A stretch of 6,016 bases of DNA from Clostridiaceae bacterium (GTDB lineage: Bacteria; Bacillota; Clostridia; Oscillospirales; Acutalibacteraceae), in assembly GCA_016292455.1 (NCBI GenBank), contig JAEDIL010000099.1, positions 1 to 6,016 on the forward strand, read 5' to 3'. The notes beneath the pieces were generated by a model. The model saw nothing but the letters and a program-made list of their open reading frames with translations. It had not been told where the DNA came from and did no database searches. This document shows, piece after piece, positions 1-5,785 of this stretch (its first letter is position 1; each line of letters starts with the position of its first letter). The position numbers and the translations under genes were made by a program.

Positions 1-1
1 A

Positions 2-55
2 AAGACTATATCACGCACAAAGCTACGATTGCAGCTTGTTGCGAAATATAGTCTT
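2..55. repeat. Long imperfect inverted repeat (hairpin) at the left edge
   Basis: The arms AAGACTATAT (2-11) and ATATAGTCTT (46-55) are perfect reverse complements over 10 bp. Moving inward there are two mismatched positions, then CGCA (14-17) pairing TGCG (40-43), two more mismatches, then AAGCT (20-24) pairing AGCTT (33-37), closing on an 8-nt loop (25-32). In all 19 of 23 positions pair. It lies 47 bp beyond the stop codon of the minus-strand hydrolase. It could be that gene's transcription terminator, whose T-tract would fall outside the window, the end of an unseen upstream transcript, or a small palindromic element. The pairing is seen directly; the role is unknown. Confidence 0.6.
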
Positions 56-101
56 GATTTGTTCCGGACTGAAAGTGACAGTTCTGTTAAGCAGCGTTTG
101 C

Positions 102-998
102 TTATTTCAGATATGTATTGACATATTCAAAAAGAAGCGTTTCGTAACGCTCGGCGCTTTCCTTGTCGCTTTCAAGACCGTGGTTTGAGTTCGGGTAGGG
201 GACGAGGTCATGCTTCACTCCGGCGGCGGTAAGTGCATTGTCAAGTGTAGAGGCGTTGGAATAGGGGACGATGCTGTCTTTTTCGCCGTGTGCAATCAGC
301 GTCGGCGGACAGGTGGGTGAAACATAGGAAATGGGAGACGCTTTGAGCAATGCGGGAACGGCATCGTCGAAGGTTTCGGGAGTGAAAGCTTTTCCGCATG
401 CCATTGACATGAGGCTGCAGATTGAATTTGCGTCGCCGAGGTCGGAGCAGCTGCCGTTATAGAAGTTGACATCGGCAAGGTTTGTCGGACCGCTGTTGCT
501 TGCAACAAAGGCAATCTTCATCGGAGCACTGTCTTTTCTTGAATAGCCGTAAAGGAGTGAAAGGTGCGCTCCGGCTGAATACCCGGTGAGCATCACACGG
601 TCAATGTCAACGCCCTGTTCTTTTCCTTTGGCTTTGATTGCTCTGAGGGCGGCGTCAATGTCATCCATAATGTCGTTGACGCTGACGGCTTCGCTGATGT
701 AGCGGTAATTCATGGCTGCCGCAGCAAAACCCATGTCGCCGCTGACGGTATAAAGAATGCTTTCCGGACAGTTGGTTTTGTCGCCGGAAACCCATGCGCC
801 GCCGTGAATGGCGAGGTAAAGACCGGTTGAACCGCCGGCATTTTTCGGAAGATAAAGATCAAGCTTCTGGCGTTGTTCCGTGCCGTAGCTGAGGTCTTTG
901 AAGATATTGACGTTCGGATTTTTGCTGACATTGATTCCGAAAAGGGAAGCGAAAAAAGCGATGATTGCCATGAAAAACGAAACAATTTTCTGCCACAT
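102..998 (-). CDS. Membrane-anchored or secreted alpha/beta hydrolase (esterase/lipase, BD-FAE/Abhydrolase_3-like)
   Basis: This 298-residue protein is a serine hydrolase expected to cleave carboxylic ester bonds. Residues 5-22 are a hydrophobic segment, either an uncleaved anchor or a signal peptide; there is no lipobox cysteine, so it probably acts outside the membrane. The fold's signatures appear in order: oxyanion-hole HGGAW (65-69), nucleophile elbow GYSAG with Ser141, acid Asp241 in HGEKD, and His273 in NSNHG. The HGGxW plus GxSAG pair is typical of hormone-sensitive-lipase or feruloyl-esterase-bodyguard type hydrolases and differs from the neighbour at 1204. The length fits a complete single-domain enzyme. 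The start is supported by GAAAGGAG nine bases upstream. Five cysteines, three of them clustered (184, 194, 201), are unusual for an exported Firmicute protein. The substrate cannot be told from sequence; a peptidase S9-like activity is a less likely alternative. Confidence 0.9.
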   Translation of the reverse strand: MWQKIVSFFMAIIAFFASLFGINVSKNPNVNIFKDLSYGTEQRQKLDLYLPKNAGGSTGLYLAIHGGAWVSGDKTNCPESILYTVSGDMGFAAAAMNYRYISEAVSVNDIMDDIDAALRAIKAKGKEQGVDIDRVMLTGYSAGAHLSLLYGYSRKDSAPMKIAFVASNSGPTNLADVNFYNGSCSDLGDANSICSLMSMACGKAFTPETFDDAVPALLKASPISYVSPTCPPTLIAHGEKDSIVPYSNASTLDNALTAAGVKHDLVPYPNSNHGLESDKESAERYETLLFEYVNTYLK

Positions 999-1007
999 AA
1001 ATTTTTT

Positions 1008-1015
1008 CTCCTTTC
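1008..1015 (-). promoter_or_regulatory. Ribosome binding site of the minus-strand hydrolase
   Basis: On the minus strand this reads GAAAGGAG, close to the ideal anti-16S complement, with nine bases to the ATG whose first base is at 998. It fixes that ATG as the start over the internal Met10. Confidence 0.85.
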
Positions 1016-1040
1016 TGTTTGCGGGGAACCTCTTAAAACA

Positions 1041-1069
1041 ATTTTAATACTGTATTTCTACGCTGTCAA
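1041..1069 (-). promoter_or_regulatory. Sigma-A promoter for the minus-strand hydrolase
   Basis: Read on the minus strand, a perfect -35 box TTGACA (1064-1069) is followed after exactly 17 bp by TAAAAT (1041-1046), a one-mismatch -10 box. Transcription would start near 1034, giving a 5' leader of about 35 nt before the ATG. The -35 box forms one arm of the palindrome at 1064-1083. Confidence 0.7.
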
Positions 1070-1083
1070 TAGTGCAGTTGACA
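1064..1083. promoter_or_regulatory. Candidate operator: palindrome TGTCAA-N8-TTGACA
   Basis: Two perfect 6-bp inverted arms are separated by 8 bp. The left arm is the -35 box of the minus-strand hydrolase promoter, so a dimeric regulator bound here would block that promoter. The plus-strand arm TTGACA (1078-1083) has no -10 box at 17 bp and so is unlikely to be a promoter itself. No regulator gene is visible nearby, so the operator role is inference. Confidence 0.35.
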
Positions 1084-1144
1084 AAATTCACAGATTTGTC
1101 GGGAAAGTTTTGCTTTCACCGGGTCCGGTATGCTTGAAAAACCA

Positions 1145-1173
1145 TTGCCAAAACCGTCAGAGTATATTATAAT
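1145..1173 (+). promoter_or_regulatory. Sigma-A promoter for the plus-strand hydrolase
   Basis: TTGCCA (1145-1150, one mismatch to TTGACA) is followed after exactly 17 bp by a perfect TATAAT (1168-1173). Transcription would start near 1180, only about 24 nt before the ATG. A small GC-rich dyad, ACCGG-GT-CCGGT (1118-1129), sits just upstream and could be a regulator site. Confidence 0.8.
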
Positions 1174-1190
1174 TAACGTAATTACCGGAT

Positions 1191-1196
1191 AGGAGG
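1191..1196 (+). promoter_or_regulatory. Ribosome binding site of the plus-strand hydrolase
   Basis: A full-consensus AGGAGG lies seven bases before the ATG at 1204. With the consensus -10 box this suggests strong expression. Confidence 0.9.
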
Positions 1197-1203
1197 TTTA
1201 AAT

Positions 1204-2145
1204 ATGGCTGTTATAAAAAAAGACGCTTACTTTGTTTCATCAACGGGCGTTGATAATATTCATTGCTGCATCTGGCAGGACGAAGAGAAAAAGCCGAAAG
1301 GAATTTTTCAGCTTGCCCACGGAGTTTCTGAATATATTGAGCGTTATGATGAATTTGCGCGTTTTCTTGCGGAAAACGGATTTGTTGTCTGCGGCAACGA
1401 TCACCTTGGTCACGGACTTTCCGCAAAAACGATTGATGACCTCGGATTTTTTGCCGAGGAGGACGGCGACGTGCGCCTTGTTGATGATATGCACATGCTT
1501 TCACTCATCATGAAGAAAAGGTATCCCGGGCTGCCGCTTGTGCTTTTCGGTCACAGCATGGGCTCTTTCTGTGCGCGTGTTTACGCCGCCGTTTTCGGCG
1601 AGGAGATTTCCGCGCTCATTCTCTGCGGAACGGGCGAGCTGCCTGCCGCCGCCGTTGTTCTGGAAGAGCCGCTGCGCTTTCTTTGCAAAAAGTTCGGCGC
1701 AAGGGGCGAAGTACCCGGCGACATGCTTGACCGTCTCGGCGGTCTTGCCGTCAGGGACAGGGAGACCGACAAGGACTGGCTCAGCCGCAACAGGGAGAAC
1801 GTTGAAAGATATATCGCGGACCCGTACTGCGGAGCGCCGCTGAAACTCGGCGGAATGAGAGACATTGTTTCGCTTGCAAATTCTGCCTGCGCAACCGAAT
1901 GGGCATACAGACTTCCCGTCGGTCTGCCGATAATGCTCATTTCCGGCGCTAAGGATCCTGTTGGAATGAACGGAAAGGGAGTCATTGCGTGCTGCGACAA
2001 TCTCGAAAGCGCGGGTCATTTTCCGGAAGTCATTTTATATCCCGGCGACAGACACGAAATCCTCAACGAAGATGACCGCGAAAAAGTGTTTTCCGATGTC
2101 CTTTCGTGGGTTGAAAAAAATGTTGTTTTTGAGGACGAATATTAA
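1204..2145 (+). CDS. Alpha/beta hydrolase, monoacylglycerol lipase / serine aminopeptidase S33 (Hydrolase_4) type
   Basis: This is a complete 313-residue cytoplasmic serine hydrolase with no signal peptide or membrane segment. The N-terminal third carries the arrangement typical of lysophospholipase/monoglyceride-lipase-like proteins: AHG (38-40) for the oxyanion hole, then an aspartate- and glycine-rich stretch ending DHLGHG. The nucleophile elbow is GHSMG with Ser118, the acid is Asp251 in GAKDP, and the base is His284 in GDRHE. Residues about 145-225, between strands, form the variable cap that sets substrate choice. Known relatives hydrolyse monoacylglycerols, lysophospholipids or small esters; the substrate here is not predictable. 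It is divergently transcribed from the other hydrolase but belongs to a different subfamily (GHSMG versus HGGAW/GYSAG), so the pair is not a recent duplication. It has its own strong promoter and AGGAGG site and no close downstream partner. Confidence 0.92.
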   Translation: MAVIKKDAYFVSSTGVDNIHCCIWQDEEKKPKGIFQLAHGVSEYIERYDEFARFLAENGFVVCGNDHLGHGLSAKTIDDLGFFAEEDGDVRLVDDMHMLSLIMKKRYPGLPLVLFGHSMGSFCARVYAAVFGEEISALILCGTGELPAAAVVLEEPLRFLCKKFGARGEVPGDMLDRLGGLAVRDRETDKDWLSRNRENVERYIADPYCGAPLKLGGMRDIVSLANSACATEWAYRLPVGLPIMLISGAKDPVGMNGKGVIACCDNLESAGHFPEVILYPGDRHEILNEDDREKVFSDVLSWVEKNVVFEDEY

Positions 2146-2152
2146 ATTATTT

Positions 2153-2171
2153 TTTAACATATAATGTTAAA
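2153..2171 (+). terminator. Weak AT-rich hairpin after the plus-strand hydrolase
   Basis: TTTAACAT (2153-2160) and ATGTTAAA (2164-2171) form a perfect 8-bp stem with a 3-nt loop, eight bases past the stop codon. The stem has only one GC pair and no real T-tract follows, so it is a poor intrinsic terminator. It may instead protect the 3' end or be a protein site. No better terminator is visible before the next promoter. Confidence 0.3.
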
Positions 2172-2205
2172 TTTCTACCGCATTGTATTCTCCGTCAGAA
2201 AGGTC

Positions 2206-2234
2206 TTGCTTTTTTTTGCCTGATGGTATAAAAT
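2206..2234 (+). promoter_or_regulatory. Promoter for the foldase gene (extended -10)
   Basis: TTGCTT (2206-2211) lies 17 bp before TAAAAT (2229-2234). The overlapping reading TGGTATAAA (2224-2232) matches an extended -10 element, which would compensate for the weak -35. Transcription would start near 2240, leaving a leader of about 100 nt. An imperfect inverted repeat (2192-2198 with 2220-2226, one G-T pair) brackets the -35 box. Confidence 0.55.
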
Positions 2235-2256
2235 ATGCAATTGTAATGTGACCTGA

Positions 2257-2297
2257 CAGTTGGCGAAATCCGCTTTTGTTCTGTTTTTTGTCAACTG
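2257..2297 (+). other. Possible hairpin in the foldase mRNA leader
   Basis: CAGTTG (2257-2262) is the reverse complement of CAACTG (2292-2297). In RNA the stem can extend inward to 9 pairs using two G-U pairs (2257-2265 with 2289-2297), enclosing a U-rich loop of 23 nt. It lies wholly within the predicted leader and ends about 25 bases before the ribosome binding site. It matches no riboswitch I recognise. Confidence 0.25.
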
Positions 2298-2321
2298 CCG
2301 GCGGAAACTAAAATTTTTTTG

Positions 2322-2328
2322 AAAAGGA
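2322..2328 (+). promoter_or_regulatory. Ribosome binding site that decides the foldase start
   Basis: AAAAGGA lies 11 bases before the ATG at 2340, slightly long but workable. The in-frame alternatives, TTG at 2319 and ATG at 2328, overlap or abut this purine run and have no Shine-Dalgarno at a proper distance upstream. The ATG at 2340 is therefore preferred. Confidence 0.6.
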
Positions 2329-2339
2329 TGAAAACCACG

Positions 2340-4220
2340 ATGGCAAAAGAAGAAAAAACCTCTGCCGAAAAATACCGCGAGGAGCGGAAAGCCCGTCTTG
2401 CAAAAGCGGCAAAGAAAAACAAAAAGGCCTTTAACCCACAGGCAGGAAAAATTGCCGGAAAGGTTATTGCCGTTGTTATCGTTCTTGCAATTGTTGCCGG
2501 AATCGGTGCTTTTGCGCTCAACAGAACCGGTCTTCTTGAAAAGAACAAGGTCATTTTCAAGGTCGGCGACTTTGAAGTAACTCAGCCGGAGTATTCATAC
2601 TATTACTCCTCCGCATGCAACCAGGTTATCCAGTATCTTTCGAGCTACGGCAGCTACCTCGGAATAAATTACGATTCTTCCGTAACTCCGGATAAGCAGC
2701 AGTACAGCGAAAACATTCAGAACCTCGGCTTCCCTGCAATGGAGCTTGAAGAGGGCGAAACCGCAACCTGGACCGATTATTTTGATTTCTTCACAAGAAG
2801 ACAGCTCAGACAGATCAAGGGTCTTGTCAAGCTTGCAAATGAAAAGGGTGTAACCCTTGACGAAAGCGACATCAAAACCGTTGACGACAGCCTTGCAGAC
2901 ATGGAAAAGCAGCTTGAAAGCAGCGCTTCCGAAGGCTCTGCCGGATATTCCCTCAACGGCTATTTCCGTGAATTTTACGGAAAAGGAGTCAATGACAAGC
3001 TTGTTAAGCAGCTCATGCTTGAACAGTCCCTTGCAACCAAGTATCTTGACGTAATGGACGAGGAAATTGAAGACAGCATCACCGATAAGCAGGTTGAAAA
3101 GGAATTCAGCAAGAACATGGACTCCTATGCAACCATCACTTACAGACTGTATAAGTTCACTGCGGAAACCGTCAAGGATGAAGAGGCGGGAACAGAAAAG
3201 GCAACCAAGGAAACTCTTGCAGCCGCAAAGAAGGACGCCGAAGCATTCAAGGCAGCCGTAACCGATGAAGAAAGCTTCAAGGCTCTTGCCGCCGAAAACG
3301 AAAAGAAAATCGGCAACAAGGACTATAAGTTCATGATTACCGACGAAACAAAGACTCTCGTTGAAGAGTCCACAAAGGAAACCGTTTCCTCTTCCCAGAG
3401 CGATGAAAATTTCCTCAAATGGGCTTTCTCCGCCGATACTGCCTCAGGCGACACCTATCTTCTTGAAGGTGACGACGGCTACACAGTATTCATGATGGTC
3501 AACCCGATGCACAAGGCTGCCGACGTTGTGACCTATGACGTAAGACACATTCTTGTCAAGGCCCCGGAGGAAGAAGCGACTGCTGACGGTGACGCCGAAA
3601 ACACTGAGGAAGAAGCCGACAAGGAAGAAGCAACCACCGAAAAGAATGAAGAAAACAAAGAGGAAGTTAAGGTTGAAACTCTTGACACCTCGAAGTATAC
3701 GGACGTAGGCGTATATCTTGACGTCAATGCAGAAACCGCAAGGGATAAGGAAGCTTATAAGAAAGCACAGGATATTCTTGAAAAGTATCTTGCCGGTGAA
3801 AAGACAGCAGACGCTTTTGAAGCTCTCCAGAATGAATATTCCGAGGATACAAGAGACGAAAGCACCAATCAGCTCAAATATACCGTTTATGAGAACACAA
3901 GCAAGGGCGACATGGTTCCCGAGTTTGAAAAGTGGTCGCTTGCAGAGGGCAGAAAAGAAGGCGATGTAGGTATTGTTGAAACCACCCACGGCTATCACAT
4001 TATGTACTTCGTCAAGACCACAACAACCACATGGTCAGACACCGTAAAGCATGCGCTTTCAACTCCGAAGATTACTGAAATTCAGGAAAAGGCTGCTGAG
4101 GGCGATGATACCGCAATCACTGCCGAAAACGCTTCAAGCCTTGCCGCTGTTGAAGAATTTGCTGTCAAGGTTATCAAAAGCCAGATCAGAAATCAGGCAA
4201 ATTCCGCCTCAGCCCAATAA
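2340..4220 (+). CDS. Membrane-anchored peptidyl-prolyl cis-trans isomerase / foldase (PpiC/PrsA/SurA-like, parvulin)
   Basis: With the start at 2340 this is a 626-residue extracytoplasmic folding factor; prolines of exported client proteins are the expected substrates. Residues 1-37 are a lysine-rich cytoplasmic tail, 38-60 a single transmembrane helix, and about 67-262 a helical SurA-N/PrsA-like chaperone region. A degenerate parvulin-like module follows (about 268-387), then a second parvulin module (about 398-559) that keeps RHILV (402-406), Met525, Phe529 and HGYH (550-553). This second module is interrupted by an acidic insert (about 410-446, 18 Asp/Glu). The tail after 560 is unassigned. 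There is no lipobox cysteine, so unlike classical Bacillus PrsA it is anchored by the helix. At more than 600 residues it is about twice the length of PrsA. It forms a single-gene unit between its own promoter and a strong terminator. The family call is secure; isomerase activity is inferred. Confidence 0.88.
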   Translation: MAKEEKTSAEKYREERKARLAKAAKKNKKAFNPQAGKIAGKVIAVVIVLAIVAGIGAFALNRTGLLEKNKVIFKVGDFEVTQPEYSYYYSSACNQVIQYLSSYGSYLGINYDSSVTPDKQQYSENIQNLGFPAMELEEGETATWTDYFDFFTRRQLRQIKGLVKLANEKGVTLDESDIKTVDDSLADMEKQLESSASEGSAGYSLNGYFREFYGKGVNDKLVKQLMLEQSLATKYLDVMDEEIEDSITDKQVEKEFSKNMDSYATITYRLYKFTAETVKDEEAGTEKATKETLAAAKKDAEAFKAAVTDEESFKALAAENEKKIGNKDYKFMITDETKTLVEESTKETVSSSQSDENFLKWAFSADTASGDTYLLEGDDGYTVFMMVNPMHKAADVVTYDVRHILVKAPEEEATADGDAENTEEEADKEEATTEKNEENKEEVKVETLDTSKYTDVGVYLDVNAETARDKEAYKKAQDILEKYLAGEKTADAFEALQNEYSEDTRDESTNQLKYTVYENTSKGDMVPEFEKWSLAEGRKEGDVGIVETTHGYHIMYFVKTTTTTWSDTVKHALSTPKITEIQEKAAEGDDTAITAENASSLAAVEEFAVKVIKSQIRNQANSASAQ

Positions 4221-4245
4221 TCCGAAATTGAAATGATGAGTAAAC

Positions 4246-4276
4246 AGCCGCAAAGCAAATCCGCTTTGCGGCTTTT
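4246..4276 (+). terminator. Strong rho-independent terminator of the foldase gene
   Basis: AGCCGCAAAGC (4246-4256) pairs perfectly with GCTTTGCGGCT (4263-4273) in an 11-bp GC-rich stem with a 6-nt loop. TTTT overlaps the stem end (4273-4276) and a second T-run follows at 4282-4286. It lies 25 bases past the stop codon and separates the foldase from the pyruvyl transferase gene. Confidence 0.9.
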
Positions 4277-4277
4277 A

Positions 4278-4317
4278 CAGCTTTTTCAGAGCAAGAGAAT
4301 TTTTTTGGAAAAAGCTG
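4278..4317. repeat. Perfect 10-bp inverted repeat upstream of the pyruvyl transferase promoter
   Basis: CAGCTTTTTC (4278-4287) and GAAAAAGCTG (4308-4317) are perfect reverse complements with a 20-bp spacer that contains a T-run. No T-tract follows on either strand, so it is not an obvious terminator. The right arm ends where the -35 box of the next promoter would begin, which suggests an operator or a second 3' structure. Confidence 0.5.
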
Positions 4318-4335
4318 GTTATTTCGGTCTATGTG

Positions 4336-4344
4336 TGATATAAT
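4336..4344 (+). promoter_or_regulatory. Extended -10 promoter for the pyruvyl transferase gene
   Basis: TGATATAAT (4336-4344) is a perfect extended -10 element (TGnTATAAT). The -35 position 17 bp upstream (4316-4321, TGGTTA) is weak, as often seen with extended -10 promoters. The start would be near 4351, giving a short leader of about 28 nt that contains the ribosome binding site TGAGG (4366-4370), eight bases before the ATG. Confidence 0.75.
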
Positions 4345-4378
4345 ACAAAATACTAGTTTTTACAATGAGGTTTGAAAC

Positions 4379-5785
4379 ATGAAAATACTAATGCGCGCTC
4401 AGATGGATCATACTCGTCTTTTTTCTCCTGAGGAGGTCTTTATTGGCAATCTCATGGGCGGAAACAGCGGTAACTGGCTTTATCAGTACAGCCTTTTCCG
4501 CGCTCTCATGAAAGATGAAAGCGTTGAAATTGATGTAATTGACACCAAGGGCACAGGCTCATTCGGCAATTTCAATACGCGTTATGCAAACTACGTCAAC
4601 GAAAATTATGATTGCGTTGTGCTTCCTCTTGCCAATGCTTTCAGGAACACTTTCATTCCGGAACTCAACGAGCTGACAAAGTTCGTTAAAGGGTTGAAAA
4701 TCCCCTGCATTGTACCGTCTGTCGGAATTCAGGCGCTCAACGGCAAGGATTTTACCAAGACGTTTCAGTACCGTGACGAGGCTGCGGCTTTTGTTTCCGC
4801 CGTTCTTGAAAAGTCCTCGATAATCGGTCTGAGAGGGGAAGAAACGGCAAGGTTTCTGACCTCGCTCGGCTTTGAAAGAGAAAAGGATTTCACTGTTATC
4901 GGCTGTCCGTCGATGTATTCAAACGGAAGAAAGCTTCCCGATGTCAAGCCGCTTTCTTACAGCAAGGAGAGCCTTGTTCTGCTCAATTCAAAGGTTGAGC
5001 ATGAAAATAAAAAGGTTGCCGCAATGTTTAAAAACTTTGTGAAGAACCACGAGAATTATGTTTACGCTCCGCAAAGAAGAGCTCAGATCATCACCGGCTA
5101 TTACGGAACATATTTCCAGTCGTGCGATGAAGAATTTGTTTTTCAAAAGCGCTTTTATGACCCGGCAAAAACGGTTATGTTCACCTCGGTTCCGGAGTGG
5201 TACGGCTATATGAACAAGCACGTTGACCTTTCTGTCGGAACAAGAATACACGGTTCGGTTGCCGCGATCATGGGCGGTGTTCCGACGTTTATAGTCAACC
5301 TTGACCAGCGTGTCGGCGAGCTTGCCTCTTTTCATAATATTCCGCATATTCCTTTCAGCGAGGTTGAAAACGGAGCAACGATAGCTTCTCTTATTGAAAA
5401 GATTGATTTCAACAGCGTTCATGAGGGACACGCCGAACGCTTTGACCGTTTTGTGGACTTCCTTGAAAAGAACGGACTTGAAACCGCATACAGCAAAGAC
5501 AGGAACGTTGAAAAGGTTTACTTTGATTCGGTTATTGAAAACAATCCTTATAATTTTGAACCGAAATGCTTTGCCGAATGTGATGAAGAGGAAAAAATCG
5601 AGCGCACGCGTAAAGCTGCAAAGTTCTACGCCAACAAATATGCTGAACTGAAAAAAGAAGCGGAGGAAACCGCGAGAAGGAACGAGACCTTAAAGAACAA
5701 ACTCAAAAAGGCAAAGAACATGGGCTTAAAGGATACTCTCAAAAAGCTCTTTAAGCTGGTACTCAGAAAGTTCAAAATCAAGTAA
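4379..5785 (+). CDS. Polysaccharide pyruvyl transferase family protein with C-terminal coiled coil and basic tail
   Basis: This 468-residue protein belongs to the polysaccharide pyruvyl transferase family (PF04230; CsaB/WcaK type). Members transfer pyruvate from phosphoenolpyruvate to sugars of surface polysaccharides, acting on the cytoplasmic side. Visible family marks are the N-terminal glycine/asparagine loop GGNSGNW (27-33), GLRGEET (150-156) starting the second half, and the hallmark GTRIHG (287-292) followed by a GVP segment and a DQRVGEL segment. The catalytic core ends near residue 400. A charged helix (about 410-445) that looks like a coiled coil follows, then a lysine/leucine-rich amphipathic helix (449-468) that could bind the membrane. 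There is no signal peptide. Relatives usually sit among glycosyltransferases; none is visible here. Family membership is clear; pyruvyl transfer and its acceptor sugar are inference, because many members are uncharacterised. Confidence 0.9.
   Translation: MKILMRAQMDHTRLFSPEEVFIGNLMGGNSGNWLYQYSLFRALMKDESVEIDVIDTKGTGSFGNFNTRYANYVNENYDCVVLPLANAFRNTFIPELNELTKFVKGLKIPCIVPSVGIQALNGKDFTKTFQYRDEAAAFVSAVLEKSSIIGLRGEETARFLTSLGFEREKDFTVIGCPSMYSNGRKLPDVKPLSYSKESLVLLNSKVEHENKKVAAMFKNFVKNHENYVYAPQRRAQIITGYYGTYFQSCDEEFVFQKRFYDPAKTVMFTSVPEWYGYMNKHVDLSVGTRIHGSVAAIMGGVPTFIVNLDQRVGELASFHNIPHIPFSEVENGATIASLIEKIDFNSVHEGHAERFDRFVDFLEKNGLETAYSKDRNVEKVYFDSVIENNPYNFEPKCFAECDEEEKIERTRKAAKFYANKYAELKKEAEETARRNETLKNKLKKAKNMGLKDTLKKLFKLVLRKFKIK

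Noticed and set aside
12..40. CACGCA...AAAGCTACG words resembling the core of a c-di-GMP-I (GEMM) riboswitch
   Set aside because: Only short words match. The two-hairpin architecture and the conserved GGGACGCAAAGC context are missing, and the words lie inside a simple palindrome with no plus-strand gene directly downstream.
1078..1083. Plus-strand TTGACA as an additional -35 box
   Set aside because: The bases 17 bp downstream (1101-1106) are GGGAAA, not a -10 box. It is better explained as the second arm of the palindrome.
1501..2019. Antisense open frame (172 codons) opposite the plus-strand hydrolase
   Set aside because: The sense strand encodes a full hydrolase with an intact catalytic triad. 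The antisense product is Arg/Ala-rich with no motif, as expected from a GC-rich shadow frame.
2319..2339. Upstream TTG (2319) or ATG (2328) as the foldase start
   Set aside because: Neither has a ribosome binding site at suitable distance. The AAAAGGA run that would serve as one lies between or overlaps them and fits the ATG at 2340.
3444..3998. Long antisense open frame (184 codons) opposite the foldase
   Set aside because: Lys/Glu-rich coding made of GAA and AAG gives TTC and CTT on the other strand, which keeps that strand free of stops. The translation is low-complexity Phe/Val/Leu with no recognisable motif.
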